Origin: Pseudophaeobacter flagellatus
Lineage (GTDB): Bacteria; Pseudomonadota; Alphaproteobacteria; Rhodobacterales; Rhodobacteraceae
DNA length: 64,000 nt
NCBI RefSeq assembly: GCF_021228235.1
Contig: NZ_JAJQRG010000009.1
Span: 142,075-206,074, forward strand
Direction: 5' to 3'
Below are positions 35,430 through 44,610 of this stretch, one piece after another. The number at the start of each line of letters is the position of its first letter. The stretch's first letter is position 1. The position numbers and the translations under genes were made by a program. Under the pieces are notes generated by a model. That model saw only the letters and a list, made by a program, of their open reading frames with translations, made no database searches and was not told the origin of the DNA.

Positions 35430-36179
35430 ATGGGCCAGAATACGCTGCGATTGGGTGTAAATATCGACCACGTGGCCACGGTGCGCAATGCCCGTGGCGG
35501 TGACAATCCCGATCCGGTGCGCGCCGCCCTTTTGGCGCAAAACGCGGGGGCCGATGGTATCACTGCCCACCTGCGCGAAGATCGCCGCCATATTGTGGAT
35601 GCCGATATCGATGGCCTGATGGCAGCGCTGCGCATTCCGTTGAATTTTGAAATGGCCGCAACGCCAGAAATGCTGGCGATTGCTCTGCGTCATAAACCCC
35701 ACGCGGTTTGCCTAGTGCCGGAAAAGCGCGAAGAACGCACCACCGAAGGCGGGCTGGATGTGGCGGGCAACGATAATGCGTTGGCCGACTATATTGCGCC
35801 CCTGCGGGATGCGGGCAGCCGGGTGTCAATGTTCATCGGGGCCGAAAAATCACAGGTCGAGGCCAGCCACCGCATCGGCGCCCCGGTAATCGAGTTGCAC
35901 GCAGGCGCCTATGCCGACGCCTGGGCCGAAGGGCGCTGGGACGAACGCGACGCAGAGCTGGCCAAGATCACCGAAATGGCGGCCTATGCGTCCGGGCTGG
36001 GGCTGGAAGTCCACGTGGGCCATGGTCTGACCTATGAAAGTGTCGGCCCCATTGCTGCGCTGCCTCAGGTGAAAGAGCTGAACATTGGCCATTTTCTGAT
36101 GGGCGAGGCGATGTTTGTTGGCCTGCCAGCGGCGCTGGCCGAAATGCGCCGCAAGATGGATGAGGCACGAAATGGCTAA
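35430..36179 (+). CDS. pdxJ: Pyridoxine 5'-phosphate synthase
   Basis: The 249-residue TIM-barrel enzyme condenses 1-deoxyxylulose 5-phosphate with 3-amino-2-oxopropyl phosphate to form PNP, the last ring-forming step of vitamin B6 synthesis. [53 protein letters not shown] and the C-terminal [15 protein letters not shown] are diagnostic. The ATG at 35430 matches the family start. The next gene overlaps its stop by 8 nt. Confidence 0.95.
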   Translation: MGQNTLRLGVNIDHVATVRNARGGDNPDPVRAALLAQNAGADGITAHLREDRRHIVDADIDGLMAALRIPLNFEMAATPEMLAIALRHKPHAVCLVPEKREERTTEGGLDVAGNDNALADYIAPLRDAGSRVSMFIGAEKSQVEASHRIGAPVIELHAGAYADAWAEGRWDERDAELAKITEMAAYASGLGLEVHVGHGLTYESVGPIAALPQVKELNIGHFLMGEAMFVGLPAALAEMRRKMDEARNG

Positions 36180-36696
36180 GGAGATGCCTGCGGCTCTGCA
36201 CTCTGCGGCGCTCGTCTGTCTGCTGTCGTTCTCTGGGGTTACCTCGGCTGGGGCGCAAAGCCTGGAGGAATGCGACTGGGTGGCTTCGGCGCGCAATCTG
36301 GTGGAACCCTGGCAGGACACAACCCGTACCTATGCCAATGGTGCGATCAGGGTTGCGTTGCTGGACACTGGCGGAGAGCCGACCTGTTGCTCAAACCATC
36401 TATTGATCCTGTCGCCGCATCCTGACTATGGCCAGGCTTGTCATGTCTTGTCGCGCCAGCCCGGATTGGGGTTTCGCCAAGTTTTTCTTGATGCGGCGAC
36501 GAGGGGGTATGATCCTTCGAAGGGGGTGCTGATTTCGGTGCCGGTTGGCCTGTATGATCCAGACACCGGCGGCGTGGATACCGCCAGTGTGTCTGCTGTC
36601 CATATCCGGATCAACCAATCCTTGGGGCTGGTCGGCCTGGAGCAGGCCGCGCTGTCACAAGCGGCGGGTGCAGTCTCGGAAGCTGCCAAGAAATAG
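36172..36696 (+). CDS. Hypothetical secreted protein
   Basis: A 174-residue protein with an N-terminal signal ([22 protein letters not shown], cleavage near Ala-Gln). The mature part begins with SLEECDW and contains a CC pair ([12 protein letters not shown]) and a [14 protein letters not shown] segment, so disulfides are plausible in the periplasm. I recognise no family. The ATG overlaps the end of pdxJ and acpS follows 75 nt later, so it is part of the same transcript. Its job is unknown. Confidence 0.72.
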   Translation: MAKEMPAALHSAALVCLLSFSGVTSAGAQSLEECDWVASARNLVEPWQDTTRTYANGAIRVALLDTGGEPTCCSNHLLILSPHPDYGQACHVLSRQPGLGFRQVFLDAATRGYDPSKGVLISVPVGLYDPDTGGVDTASVSAVHIRINQSLGLVGLEQAALSQAAGAVSEAAKK

Positions 36697-36771
36697 TGGC
36701 GCAGAACCTGCAAGAGCGCCAGATCGAATGGGTGACCAGCGTGCCCTGGAAGGTAAAGAAGAGGGGGGCTG

Positions 36772-37203
36772 ATGATCCTCGGTATCGGAACAGATCTTGC
36801 CAATATTGAACGTATCCAGCGCACGCTGGACCGTTTTGGCGATCGTTTCCGCAATCGGGTCTTTACTGAAGTTGAACAACGCAAGGCCGAAAACCGCCGC
36901 GATGTGGCAGGCACCTATGCCAAACGCTGGGCCGCCAAAGAGGCGTGCTCCAAGGCGCTGGGGACCGGACTGCGCATGGGGATCGCCTGGAAAGACATGG
37001 CGGTGAGCAACCTTTCCACGGGGCAACCTGTCATGGCCGTCACTGGATGGGCGGCGGAGCGCCTAGCCAAGATGACGCCACCGGGCCATAGCTCGGTGAT
37101 CCATGTGACGTTGACAGATGATCACCCCTGGGCCCAGGCCTTTGTGGTGATCGAGGCCTATCCAATTGCCGCACAGCCCGTTGAAACGGATGGTGGCGCT
37201 TGA
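36772..37203 (+). CDS. acpS: Holo-[acyl-carrier-protein] synthase
   Basis: The 143-residue phosphopantetheinyl transferase begins [15 protein letters not shown] (metal-binding Asp8) and has [17 protein letters not shown] with the second metal ligand Glu. It loads 4'-phosphopantetheine from CoA onto acyl carrier protein. GAGGGGGGCTG precedes the ATG. It is followed by lepB-rnc-era, the conserved order of this region. Confidence 0.95.
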   Translation: MILGIGTDLANIERIQRTLDRFGDRFRNRVFTEVEQRKAENRRDVAGTYAKRWAAKEACSKALGTGLRMGIAWKDMAVSNLSTGQPVMAVTGWAAERLAKMTPPGHSSVIHVTLTDDHPWAQAFVVIEAYPIAAQPVETDGGA

Positions 37204-37264
37204 CTCGCGCCCCTTGCGCCCTCATGTAGCGCCGGACCCTTTTATTTATACCCTGGAGAGCCTG

Positions 37265-38101
37265 ATGACGGCAAAATCTAGCGCCGGCCAATCGATCCTC
37301 GAGACGGTAAAGACCATTGTTTATGCCCTGTTGATCGCAGGGGTCTTTCGGACCCTGTTTTTCCAGCCCTTCTGGATCCCGTCCGGGTCGATGAAGGAAA
37401 CGCTGCTCATTGGTGATTTCCTCTTCGTCAATAAGATGGCCTATGGCTATTCCTACGCCTCTTGCCCCAGTGTCCGTCTTGGGGCCATTGGGCTGGATAT
37501 CGATGCCGAAGATGTCTGTGGCTTTCTGGGGGGCGACAACACCCGCTTTCTGGGCAGCGATCCCGAACGCGGTGATGTGGTGGTGTTTCGTCACCCGGTT
37601 ACCGGCACCGATTTCATCAAGCGGCTGATTGGCCTGCCCGGTGATAGCATTCAGGTGAAAAACGGCGTCTTGTTCATCAATGGCACCGCAGTCGGCCTGG
37701 AGGATGCTGGTAATTTTGAGGAAGCCATGGCGCCGCAGGGGCCGCAGGGCTCTTTCCCGCGGTGTGAAAATCAACCGGTTGGTCAGGGCGGTACCTGCCT
37801 GAAGTCACGTCAGATCGAAACTCTGCCCGGTGGCCGCCAGCATGCGATCCTGAATATTGGCAACCAATCGGCCGATCACACCGGCGTGTATAAGGTGCCC
37901 GAGGGGCATTTCTTCTTTATGGGCGACAACCGCGATAATTCCAGCGATAGCCGCCTAGCGCAGACCGCCGGAGGCGTTGGCTTTGTGCCGCTGGAAAATC
38001 TCATTGGTCGGGCTGATCGCATCATGTTCTCATCTGCTGGCCGCTCTATGCTGTTTTTCTGGACGTGGCGCAGCGACCGCTACTTCAAGGGGATCGTGTG
38101 A
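37265..38101 (+). CDS. lepB: Signal peptidase I
   Basis: The 278-residue membrane protease has an N-terminal anchor ([23 protein letters not shown]), the nucleophile Ser42 in [10 protein letters not shown], the general-base Lys119 in [14 protein letters not shown], and [12 protein letters not shown] near the C-terminus. It removes Sec and Tat signal peptides on the periplasmic side. GGAG lies before the ATG at 37265. Its TGA overlaps the GTG of rnc. Confidence 0.96.
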   Translation: MTAKSSAGQSILETVKTIVYALLIAGVFRTLFFQPFWIPSGSMKETLLIGDFLFVNKMAYGYSYASCPSVRLGAIGLDIDAEDVCGFLGGDNTRFLGSDPERGDVVVFRHPVTGTDFIKRLIGLPGDSIQVKNGVLFINGTAVGLEDAGNFEEAMAPQGPQGSFPRCENQPVGQGGTCLKSRQIETLPGGRQHAILNIGNQSADHTGVYKVPEGHFFFMGDNRDNSSDSRLAQTAGGVGFVPLENLIGRADRIMFSSAGRSMLFFWTWRSDRYFKGIV

Positions 38102-38784
38102 AACTATCGAAAGAAATGCGCGCCTTTGAACAGCGGATCGGGCATGAGTTTACCCGGCCGGAACTCTTGGTGCGTGCCCTGACCCATCCTTCGGTTTCAT
38201 CGCCCAACCGCAAGGACAATCAGCGGTTGGAGTTTCTGGGCGACCGTGTGCTAGGCTTGGTCATGGCGACGGCCCTGCTGGACCATGACAAACTGGCCAG
38301 CGAAGGCCAACTTGCACCGCGTTTCAATGCGCTGGTGCGCAAAGAGGCCTGCGCCGATGTCGCCCGCGAGATCGACCTAGGCGAGGTGCTGAAGCTGGGC
38401 CGATCTGAGATGATGTCCGGCGGGCGGCGCAAGCTGGCGCTCTTGGGTGACGGCATGGAGGCGGTGATCGCGGCCGTCTACAAGGACGCAGGCTTTGAGG
38501 TGGCGCAGCAGATGATCCTGCGGCTCTGGGGCGCGCGGGTGCATCAGGTCGAAGCAGACGCCCGCGATGCCAAAACCGCGCTACAGGAATATGTTCAGGC
38601 GCGGCGCCAATCGCCGCCCGACTATGTACAGGTGGGGCGTGAAGGCCCTGATCACCAACCCATCTTTACCATTGCCGTTCGGCTGGAAGATGGCACCGAA
38701 GAACGCGCCGTCGCAGGGTCAAAACGGCTCGCAGAGCAGGCCGCAGCCAAGGCGCTCTTGGCACGTTTGGAGCAAAAAACATGA
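38098..38784 (+). CDS. rnc: Ribonuclease III
   Basis: The 228-residue double-strand RNA endonuclease has the signature [17 protein letters not shown] (41-57, Glu45 and Asp49) and the second acidic patch [16 protein letters not shown] (Glu121), followed by a dsRNA-binding domain from about 155 ([36 protein letters not shown]). GTG at 38098 starts within the lepB stop (GTGA). It processes rRNA precursors and antisense duplexes. Confidence 0.96.
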   Translation: MKLSKEMRAFEQRIGHEFTRPELLVRALTHPSVSSPNRKDNQRLEFLGDRVLGLVMATALLDHDKLASEGQLAPRFNALVRKEACADVAREIDLGEVLKLGRSEMMSGGRRKLALLGDGMEAVIAAVYKDAGFEVAQQMILRLWGARVHQVEADARDAKTALQEYVQARRQSPPDYVQVGREGPDHQPIFTIAVRLEDGTEERAVAGSKRLAEQAAAKALLARLEQKT

Positions 38785-39689
38785 CAACACGCGCCGGTTT
38801 CGTCGCCCTGATCGGAGAGCCCAACGCGGGCAAATCCACCCTCATGAACCGTATGGTCGGGGCCAAGGTCTCTATTGTGACTCACAAGGTTCAGACCACC
38901 CGCACCCGTGTGCGCGGTATTGTGATGGAGGGGGATAGCCAGATCGTTTTTGTTGACACGCCAGGCCTGTTTCAACCGCGCCGCAGGCTTGACCGCGCCA
39001 TGGTGGCAGCAGCCTGGGGTGGTGCTGCCGATGCTGATGTTGTGATGCTGCTGATTGAGGCCACTCGTGGTGTCACTGAAGGCGTTGAACGTATTCTTGA
39101 GGGGCTCGCGGAGCTCGGCAAGGGGCGGAAAGTGGCGCTGGTGATCAACAAGATCGACCGGGTGCAATCCGAGGTCCTGCTTGGCCTCACCAAAGATCTG
39201 AATGATCGGTATGGTTTTGACGAGACCTTCCTCATCTCGGCTGAACGTGGTCACGGGGTGGATACGCTGCGGCTCTGGCTGGCGGGTGAACTGCCTGAAG
39301 GCCCCTGGCTCTATCCCGAAGACCAGATCTCGGATCTGCCGATGCGGATGATCGCGGCGGAAATGACCCGCGAAAAACTGACCCTGCGGCTGCATCAGGA
39401 ACTGCCCTATCAGATGACGGTGGAAACCGAAAACTGGGAAGAGCGCAAGGATGGCTCGGCCAAGGTTGATCAGGTCATCTATGTGGTCCGTGATGGTCAC
39501 AAGGGCATCGTGCTGGGCAAGCGCGGCGAGACGATCAAATCCGTTTCCCAGGCCGCCCGAGAAGAGCTGACGGAATTCCTCGGCCGCAAGGTACATCTGT
39601 TCCTGCAGGTCAAGGTGCGCCCCAACTGGCTGGAAGAGTCCGAGCGCTATTCCGAAATGGGGCTGGATTTCAAAGACGGAAACGAATGA
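38781..39689 (+). CDS. era: GTPase Era
   Basis: The 302-residue GTPase has G1 GEPNAGKST (12-20, Lys18), G3 DTPG, G4 NKID and the C-terminal KH domain ([35 protein letters not shown]). It binds the 3' end of 16S rRNA during 30S assembly. The ATG overlaps the rnc TGA by 4 nt. Its stop in turn overlaps the next gene. Confidence 0.97.
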   Translation: MTTRAGFVALIGEPNAGKSTLMNRMVGAKVSIVTHKVQTTRTRVRGIVMEGDSQIVFVDTPGLFQPRRRLDRAMVAAAWGGAADADVVMLLIEATRGVTEGVERILEGLAELGKGRKVALVINKIDRVQSEVLLGLTKDLNDRYGFDETFLISAERGHGVDTLRLWLAGELPEGPWLYPEDQISDLPMRMIAAEMTREKLTLRLHQELPYQMTVETENWEERKDGSAKVDQVIYVVRDGHKGIVLGKRGETIKSVSQAAREELTEFLGRKVHLFLQVKVRPNWLEESERYSEMGLDFKDGNE

Positions 39690-40015
39690 CCCGCCTGACC
39701 GCAGACTTCTGGGTGCATGCCTATCTGGCGCGTCTGCGGGGCGTTGGCATTCCGGCCTTTGTCACCGCCCATGGCGACGACACGGCGGGGGCGGTGCTGG
39801 TTAAGCTCAACACGCTGAATGGCCAGGCACAGAGCTTTCATCGCTCCTATGATCTGATGAGCGGCGCACGCAAATGGGTGGAACATGCCAGCGGAGCCGA
39901 GGCTGATGTCGATGCCGCCGTTCGCCGCCAGCAGGAATTTGATCCCGATCTTTGGGTGATCGAGGTTGAAGACCGGGCTGGCCGTCACCTGTTGGATGAG
40001 CCGGGGCTAGAGTAG
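39686..40015 (+). CDS. DUF1491 family protein
   Basis: The 109-residue protein (RLTADFWVHAYLARLRGVGIPAFVTAHGDDTAGAVLVKLNTL ... FDPDLWVIEVEDRAGRHLLDE) fits DUF1491, a small family found next to era and recO in alphaproteobacteria. No function is known. It is coupled to era by an ATGA overlap and followed by recO after 44 nt, so a link to RNA or DNA maintenance is only suggested by position. Confidence 0.88.
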   Translation: MTRLTADFWVHAYLARLRGVGIPAFVTAHGDDTAGAVLVKLNTLNGQAQSFHRSYDLMSGARKWVEHASGAEADVDAAVRRQQEFDPDLWVIEVEDRAGRHLLDEPGLE

Positions 40016-40059
40016 ACCTCGGAAAGGTCAGATAGAGTTCAACGCGGAGGGTGTGATCG

Positions 40060-40785
40060 GTGGAATGGCGTGACCATGGCATCCTTCTGAGCTGTCGCCG
40101 TCACGGCGAGACGGCTGTAATCATCGATGTGTTCACCGAAGACCACGGCCGCCACGCAGGGATCGTGCATGGCGGTGCCAGCCGCAAGAAAGCGCCGGTG
40201 CTGCAACCCGGTGCCCAACTGGACCTGTTGTGGCGGGCCAGGCTAGAGGACCATCTTGGCAGCTATCAGGCGGAATCCCTGCGCAGCCGTGCAGCGGCGG
40301 CCCTTTCGGGACGTCTGGCTTTGGCGGGGCTGAATGCGGTGACCGGGCTGTTGGGGTTCTGCCTGCCGGAACGCGCGCCCTATCGTGATCTTTACAAGCA
40401 AACAGAGCAACTCTTGGATCTTATGGGCCAGGATGACCTCTGGCCGCTGGCCTATCTGAAATGGGAACTGACCCTGCTAGAGACCATGGGTTTTGGCCTG
40501 GATTTGAGCGCCTGCGCCGTCTCTGGCCGCAATGAAGATCTGGCATATATCTCCCCCAAGACCGGGCGGGCGGTGTCGCGTCAGGATGCCGGGCAATGGG
40601 TGAACCGGCTGCTGCCGCTGCCCCCTGTGCTGCGCGGCGAGGGGACAGGCCCAGATAACGAAGTTGCGCAGGGGCTGCGCACCACTGGGTATTTTCTGGA
40701 AATGCATCTGGCACCCAGCCTTGGTAACCGTCCACTACCAGAGGCGCGTGGCCGCTTCATGGATGCCTTTGCCCGCCGTTTGTAG
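40060..40785 (+). CDS. recO: DNA repair protein RecO
   Basis: The 241-residue protein begins [39 protein letters not shown], the OB-fold start typical of alphaproteobacterial RecO, which helps load RecA at gaps in the RecF pathway. [28 protein letters not shown] is the region where others have a zinc site; here only one Cys remains in it. The start is GTG at 40060, with CGGAGGG upstream. Confidence 0.93.
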   Translation: MEWRDHGILLSCRRHGETAVIIDVFTEDHGRHAGIVHGGASRKKAPVLQPGAQLDLLWRARLEDHLGSYQAESLRSRAAAALSGRLALAGLNAVTGLLGFCLPERAPYRDLYKQTEQLLDLMGQDDLWPLAYLKWELTLLETMGFGLDLSACAVSGRNEDLAYISPKTGRAVSRQDAGQWVNRLLPLPPVLRGEGTGPDNEVAQGLRTTGYFLEMHLAPSLGNRPLPEARGRFMDAFARRL

Positions 40786-40860
40786 GTGAAACCCTAGCCG
40801 TCCTGCACCTCGCTTGGGGTGCGCTTTCAGGGAGGCGCCATGACACTTGGCGCAAGAAGC

Positions 40861-40896
40861 GGCCCGGCCAATGGCAAATATTGGCCGGGCCTCTCT
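40861..40896. terminator. Terminator hairpin between recO and the acyl-CoA dehydrogenase
   Basis: GGCCCGGCCAAT (40861-40872) pairs perfectly with ATTGGCCGGGCC (40880-40891) over a 7-nt loop, then TCTCT. The genes on either side converge on it. Confidence 0.75.
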
Positions 40897-40923
40897 GGAT
40901 TGGCGCGCCGATGGTGGTGTAGA

Positions 40924-42609
40924 TCAGGCGAGCAGGCGGCGGGCGATCACCTGAGCCTGAATCTCTGCCGCCCCTTCAAAGATATTGAGGATGCGTGCAT
41001 CACAGAGCACCCGACTGATCTTGTATTCCAGTGCAAAGCCGTTGCCGCCGTGGATTTGCAAGCCATTGTCGGCCGCCGCCCAGGCGACGCGGGCGCCCAG
41101 CAGCTTGGCCATCCCGGCCTCTAGGTCGCAGCGGTGGCCGTTGTCCTTTTCCCAAGCCGAAAAGTAGGTCAATTGACGCGCCACCATGATTTCAACCGCC
41201 ATCATCGCCAGCTTGCCGGAAACGCGGGGAAATTCGATCAGGCTCTTGCCGAACTGTTTGCGATCCTGGGCGTATTGCATGGCGATATCCAGCGCCGACT
41301 GGGCAACGCCAATGGCGCGGGCGGCGGTCTGGATACGGGCGGACTCGAAGGTTTCCATCAGCTGTTTGAAGCCCTTGCCCTCGGCCCCGCCCAGCAGGTT
41401 GGCCTGTTTGACCGCAAAGCCGTCAAAGCCCAGCTCATACTCTTTCATGCCGCGATAGCCCAATACTTCAATCTCTCCGCCAGTCATGCCGGGGGTGGGA
41501 AAGGGGTCTGTATCGGTGCCGGGGGTCTTTTCCGCCAGGAACATCGACAGGCCACGGTGGTCGGTGGTGTCGGGATCGGTGCGGGCCAGCAGCGTCATCA
41601 CATGGGTGCGCGCGGCATGGGTGATCCAGGTCTTGTTTCCGGTGATCTCATAATCGCCCGCTTCGGTTTTAACCGCGCGGGTGCGCAGAGAGCCAAGGTC
41701 AGAGCCTGTATTGGGTTCGGTAAAGACCGCCGTTGGCAGAATTTCAGCACTGGAAATCTTGGGCAGCCACTGCGCTTTTTGTTCGTCGGTGCCACCGCAC
41801 AGGATCAGTTCGGCGGCGATTTCCGATCGAGTCGCCAGCGAGCCGACGCCGATATAGCCGCGCGACAGCTCTTCTGAGACCACAACCATCGAGGCCTTGG
41901 ACAGGCCAAAGCCGCCAAATTCTTCGGGTATGGTCAGGCCAAAAACGCCCATTTCAGCCAGCTCTTCGATGATTTCCATCGGGATCAACTCATCCTTCAG
42001 GTGCCAGTCATGGGCGTGGGGTTCGACCTTTTCCTGGGCATAGCGGCGGAACTGGTCGCGGATCATTTCCAGCTCTTCCTCTAGGCCAGAGGTTCCAAAC
42101 ATGGTGGCCCCTGCCTGATCCTGCATCAGTTCTGCAAGACGACTGCGGGCCGCCTGGGTGTTGCCGCTTTCGCACAGTGTCATCACCGAGGGGGCCATCA
42201 GCCCACGTTGGGCCTCTTGGCTTACGCCCATATCCTGAAGCCGGATAATTTCTCCCTGGTTCATCTGGATGCCGCCACGGATCTGCCAAAGATATTCGCC
42301 AAAGCTAATCTGTTGGATTAGCTGCTCCATCTCGCCGAACTTGCCGTCTGCCTGCAGCGCTTCGGCCCATTTCTGCATCTGTCGCAGGCTGTAAACATAG
42401 GTTGCCAGCCACGACAGCCCGTGTGCGGCGGTCTGGTTGGCCTCGATCAATTGGCCCGAAACGCGGCCGTCTTGGCTGACTAGGCTGCGCACAGAATCCT
42501 GTGCCGCCTCCAGTATGCCCTCAAGCGGGAGGATTGCCGCGCCGGTGAGCGCCAGCAGATCGGGGAGCACAATAGGTTTCATTTGCAGGTCCTGTCCGTC
42601 ATGAGCCAT
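40924..42609 (-). CDS. mcd: (2S)-methylsuccinyl-CoA dehydrogenase
   Basis: The 561-residue flavoprotein consists of an N-terminal extension of about 165 residues and a full acyl-CoA dehydrogenase domain (VFTEPNTGSDLGSLRTRAVK, ITGNKTWITHAARTHVM, TFESARIQTAARAIGVAQSALDIAMQYAQDRKQFG, LQIHGGNGFALEYKISRVLCDARILNIFEGAAEIQ). That extension and overall length match Mcd of the ethylmalonyl-CoA pathway, which oxidises methylsuccinyl-CoA to mesaconyl-CoA and passes electrons to ETF. AAGGAC precedes the ATG. The pathway replaces the glyoxylate shunt for acetyl-CoA assimilation. A different long acyl-CoA dehydrogenase is possible but less likely. Confidence 0.82.
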   Translation of the reverse strand: MAHDGQDLQMKPIVLPDLLALTGAAILPLEGILEAAQDSVRSLVSQDGRVSGQLIEANQTAAHGLSWLATYVYSLRQMQKWAEALQADGKFGEMEQLIQQISFGEYLWQIRGGIQMNQGEIIRLQDMGVSQEAQRGLMAPSVMTLCESGNTQAARSRLAELMQDQAGATMFGTSGLEEELEMIRDQFRRYAQEKVEPHAHDWHLKDELIPMEIIEELAEMGVFGLTIPEEFGGFGLSKASMVVVSEELSRGYIGVGSLATRSEIAAELILCGGTDEQKAQWLPKISSAEILPTAVFTEPNTGSDLGSLRTRAVKTEAGDYEITGNKTWITHAARTHVMTLLARTDPDTTDHRGLSMFLAEKTPGTDTDPFPTPGMTGGEIEVLGYRGMKEYELGFDGFAVKQANLLGGAEGKGFKQLMETFESARIQTAARAIGVAQSALDIAMQYAQDRKQFGKSLIEFPRVSGKLAMMAVEIMVARQLTYFSAWEKDNGHRCDLEAGMAKLLGARVAWAAADNGLQIHGGNGFALEYKISRVLCDARILNIFEGAAEIQAQVIARRLLA

Positions 42610-42690
42610 TGAATCACGTCCTTCTTGCTGGTTTGGTGGTAAATCACTTTGCAGGTGCAGCGCAACAAAAATACGCCGCGATGCGGCATA

Positions 42691-42713
42691 ATGATCAATA
42701 GTTGCGTGATCAT
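42691..42713. promoter_or_regulatory. Palindrome ATGATCA-N9-TGATCAT between divergent genes
   Basis: A perfect 7-bp inverted repeat with a 9-nt spacer, 82 bp from the mcd start and 54 bp from the TauE start. A second short one, GCCGC-GAT-GCGGC, is at 42676-42688. Likely a regulator site for one or both genes. Confidence 0.4.
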
Positions 42714-42766
42714 ATTTTGCTCACCAGGGCGGTTCTCTCTGCATCTAGGGGGTGATAGGCAGGGGC

Positions 42767-43546
42767 ATGGATCAGTTTTTCTCTCTTATTTTCTCGGCGA
42801 TTGAGCCGACAGATTTGGCGATTGCCTTTGTGATTGCGCTCTTTGCTGGCACCGTCAAGGGCATGGTGGGCTTTGCCTTGCCGATGATTCTGGTCTCAGG
42901 TCTTAGCCTGTTTCTGGCGCCCGAGCTGGCGCTGGCCGGGCTGATTCTGCCGACGCTGGTGACCAATGGGATGCAGGCGCTGCGCCAGGGGGTCGGGGCG
43001 GCCTTTGCCTCGCTCAAGCGGTTTTGGATCTTTCTGCTGGCGGTGTTGATCTGCCTGCTGCTGAGCGCGCAAACGGTGCGCATTCTGCCGCAACAGGTGA
43101 TGTTCCTGTTGATTGGGGTGCCGGTCACCCTGTTTGTGCTGCTGCAGCTGTTGGGGCTGGCGCTGACACTGGCCAAGCCGACCCCGCGTGTCGAGGTCAT
43201 GGTGGGGGCCTTTGCCGGGATGGTGGGCGGTGTTTCTGGTGTCTGGGGGCCGCCAACGGTGGCCTATCTGACGGCGCTGAACCTGGAAAAGAGCGAGCAG
43301 ATCCGGGTGCAGGGCGTCATCTATGGCATCGGGGCGGTGACCCTGTTTCTGGCCCATATCGGCTCTGGCGTCATCCGCAGCGAAACCCTGCCGTTTTCTA
43401 TCCTGCTGGTTCTGCCAGCTGTGGTGGGCATGTGGCTCGGCGGGCGGCTGCATGACCGGATTGACCAAAAGCTATTCAAACAGGCCACGCTTATTGTGTT
43501 GTTGGTGGCCGGGCTTAATCTGGTGCGGCGCGGGTTGATGGGATAA
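42767..43546 (+). CDS. TauE/SafE-family permease
   Basis: The 259-residue membrane protein has about eight hydrophobic segments and the TauE/SafE repeats (VIALFAGTVKGMVGFALPMILV and GAFAGMVGGVSGVWGPPTVAYL). Related proteins export sulfite, sulfoacetate or other organosulfur anions. AGGGG precedes the ATG at 42767. The substrate is not deducible; no sulfur gene is adjacent. Confidence 0.88.
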   Translation: MDQFFSLIFSAIEPTDLAIAFVIALFAGTVKGMVGFALPMILVSGLSLFLAPELALAGLILPTLVTNGMQALRQGVGAAFASLKRFWIFLLAVLICLLLSAQTVRILPQQVMFLLIGVPVTLFVLLQLLGLALTLAKPTPRVEVMVGAFAGMVGGVSGVWGPPTVAYLTALNLEKSEQIRVQGVIYGIGAVTLFLAHIGSGVIRSETLPFSILLVLPAVVGMWLGGRLHDRIDQKLFKQATLIVLLVAGLNLVRRGLMG

Positions 43547-43612
43547 GGCCGCAATAGGACGCGGTGCAATTGGATATGCCTGCGCCATGAGCGCGAGGCA
43601 GCAGGAAATAAG

Positions 43613-44509
43613 ATGCAATCGATGAATGCGGAACGGCTGGCTCTGGGGACGATCCTGATCGCGCTGCTGGTGCTGGGGCTGAAACTAGTGGCCTGGCGGC
43701 TGACGGATTCTGTGGCGCTGTTTTCGGATGCGTTGGAATCCCTGGTGAATGTGGGTGGCGCGGTTATGGCCTGGGTCGCAGTTCACTATGCCAAACGCCC
43801 AGCCGATGCAGGCCACCCCTTCGGCCATTACAAGGCGGAATATTTTTCGGCTGTGCTGGAAGGGATCATGATCATCATTGCCGCCTTGCTGATTGTGCAG
43901 CAGTCGGTGCAGGCGCTTGGCAATCTTAGCTCGCCGCAGGATTGGGGGCGTGTCGGGCTTTTGGTCAATGGGCTGGCGCTGGTGGTGAACCTGCTCTGGG
44001 CGCGGTTGCTGGTGTCGCGTGGCAGCCAGTTGAACTCTCCGGCCCTGACCGCAGGTGGGCGCCATCTGATGAGCGATGTCTGGACTTCGGTAGGGGTGCT
44101 CTTTGGGCTGGGTCTGGCGCTGGTGACGGGCTGGGCGGTGCTTGACCCGCTGCTCGCGCTCTTGGTGGCGGTGAATATCCTGCGCGAAGGCTACGGCGTT
44201 GTGGTGTCATCGGTGAATGGTTTGATGGATTCCGCTGCCCCCGAGGAAGAGCGCAGCCGCATCGAAGAACTGCTGCACCAGGCTGCGGCGGGGGCCCTGC
44301 AGGTGCATGGGCTCAAGACTCGCCGCGCAGGCGTGGCATTATTTGTGGAATGTCACATGGTGGTTGATGGCGCGATGACGGTGCAGGCTTCGCATGCAAT
44401 CTGTGACCGCATCGAAGAGGCGATCCAGGTGGATTTCCCCGAAGCCTTGGTCACCATCCATGTCGAGCCAGAGCACAAGCTGGAGCCTTCGGGCATCGCG
44501 CCGGGATAA
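43613..44509 (+). CDS. Cation diffusion facilitator (CDF) transporter
   Basis: The 298-residue protein has six membrane segments and a cytoplasmic C-terminal domain. The fifth helix has the HLMSD metal site (HxxxD), and the second helix reads FSDALESLVN, where the usual second ligand of DxxxD/HxxxD is not at its standard place; this SDALESxVN form is one I have seen in other proteobacterial CDF proteins. It exports a divalent metal (Zn, Fe, Mn, Co or Cd) in exchange for protons. AGGAA precedes the ATG. Confidence 0.9.
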   Translation: MQSMNAERLALGTILIALLVLGLKLVAWRLTDSVALFSDALESLVNVGGAVMAWVAVHYAKRPADAGHPFGHYKAEYFSAVLEGIMIIIAALLIVQQSVQALGNLSSPQDWGRVGLLVNGLALVVNLLWARLLVSRGSQLNSPALTAGGRHLMSDVWTSVGVLFGLGLALVTGWAVLDPLLALLVAVNILREGYGVVVSSVNGLMDSAAPEEERSRIEELLHQAAAGALQVHGLKTRRAGVALFVECHMVVDGAMTVQASHAICDRIEEAIQVDFPEALVTIHVEPEHKLEPSGIAPG

Positions 44510-44610
44510 GCGCCCTGCCCGGTGCAATAGGCCAGGGCGAAGCATTTGCATTCTGACGCGCGCTCCCGTTTAAGCGCAGCACAGGTTTTGTGCAGACAGG
44601 GGGCAGGATA

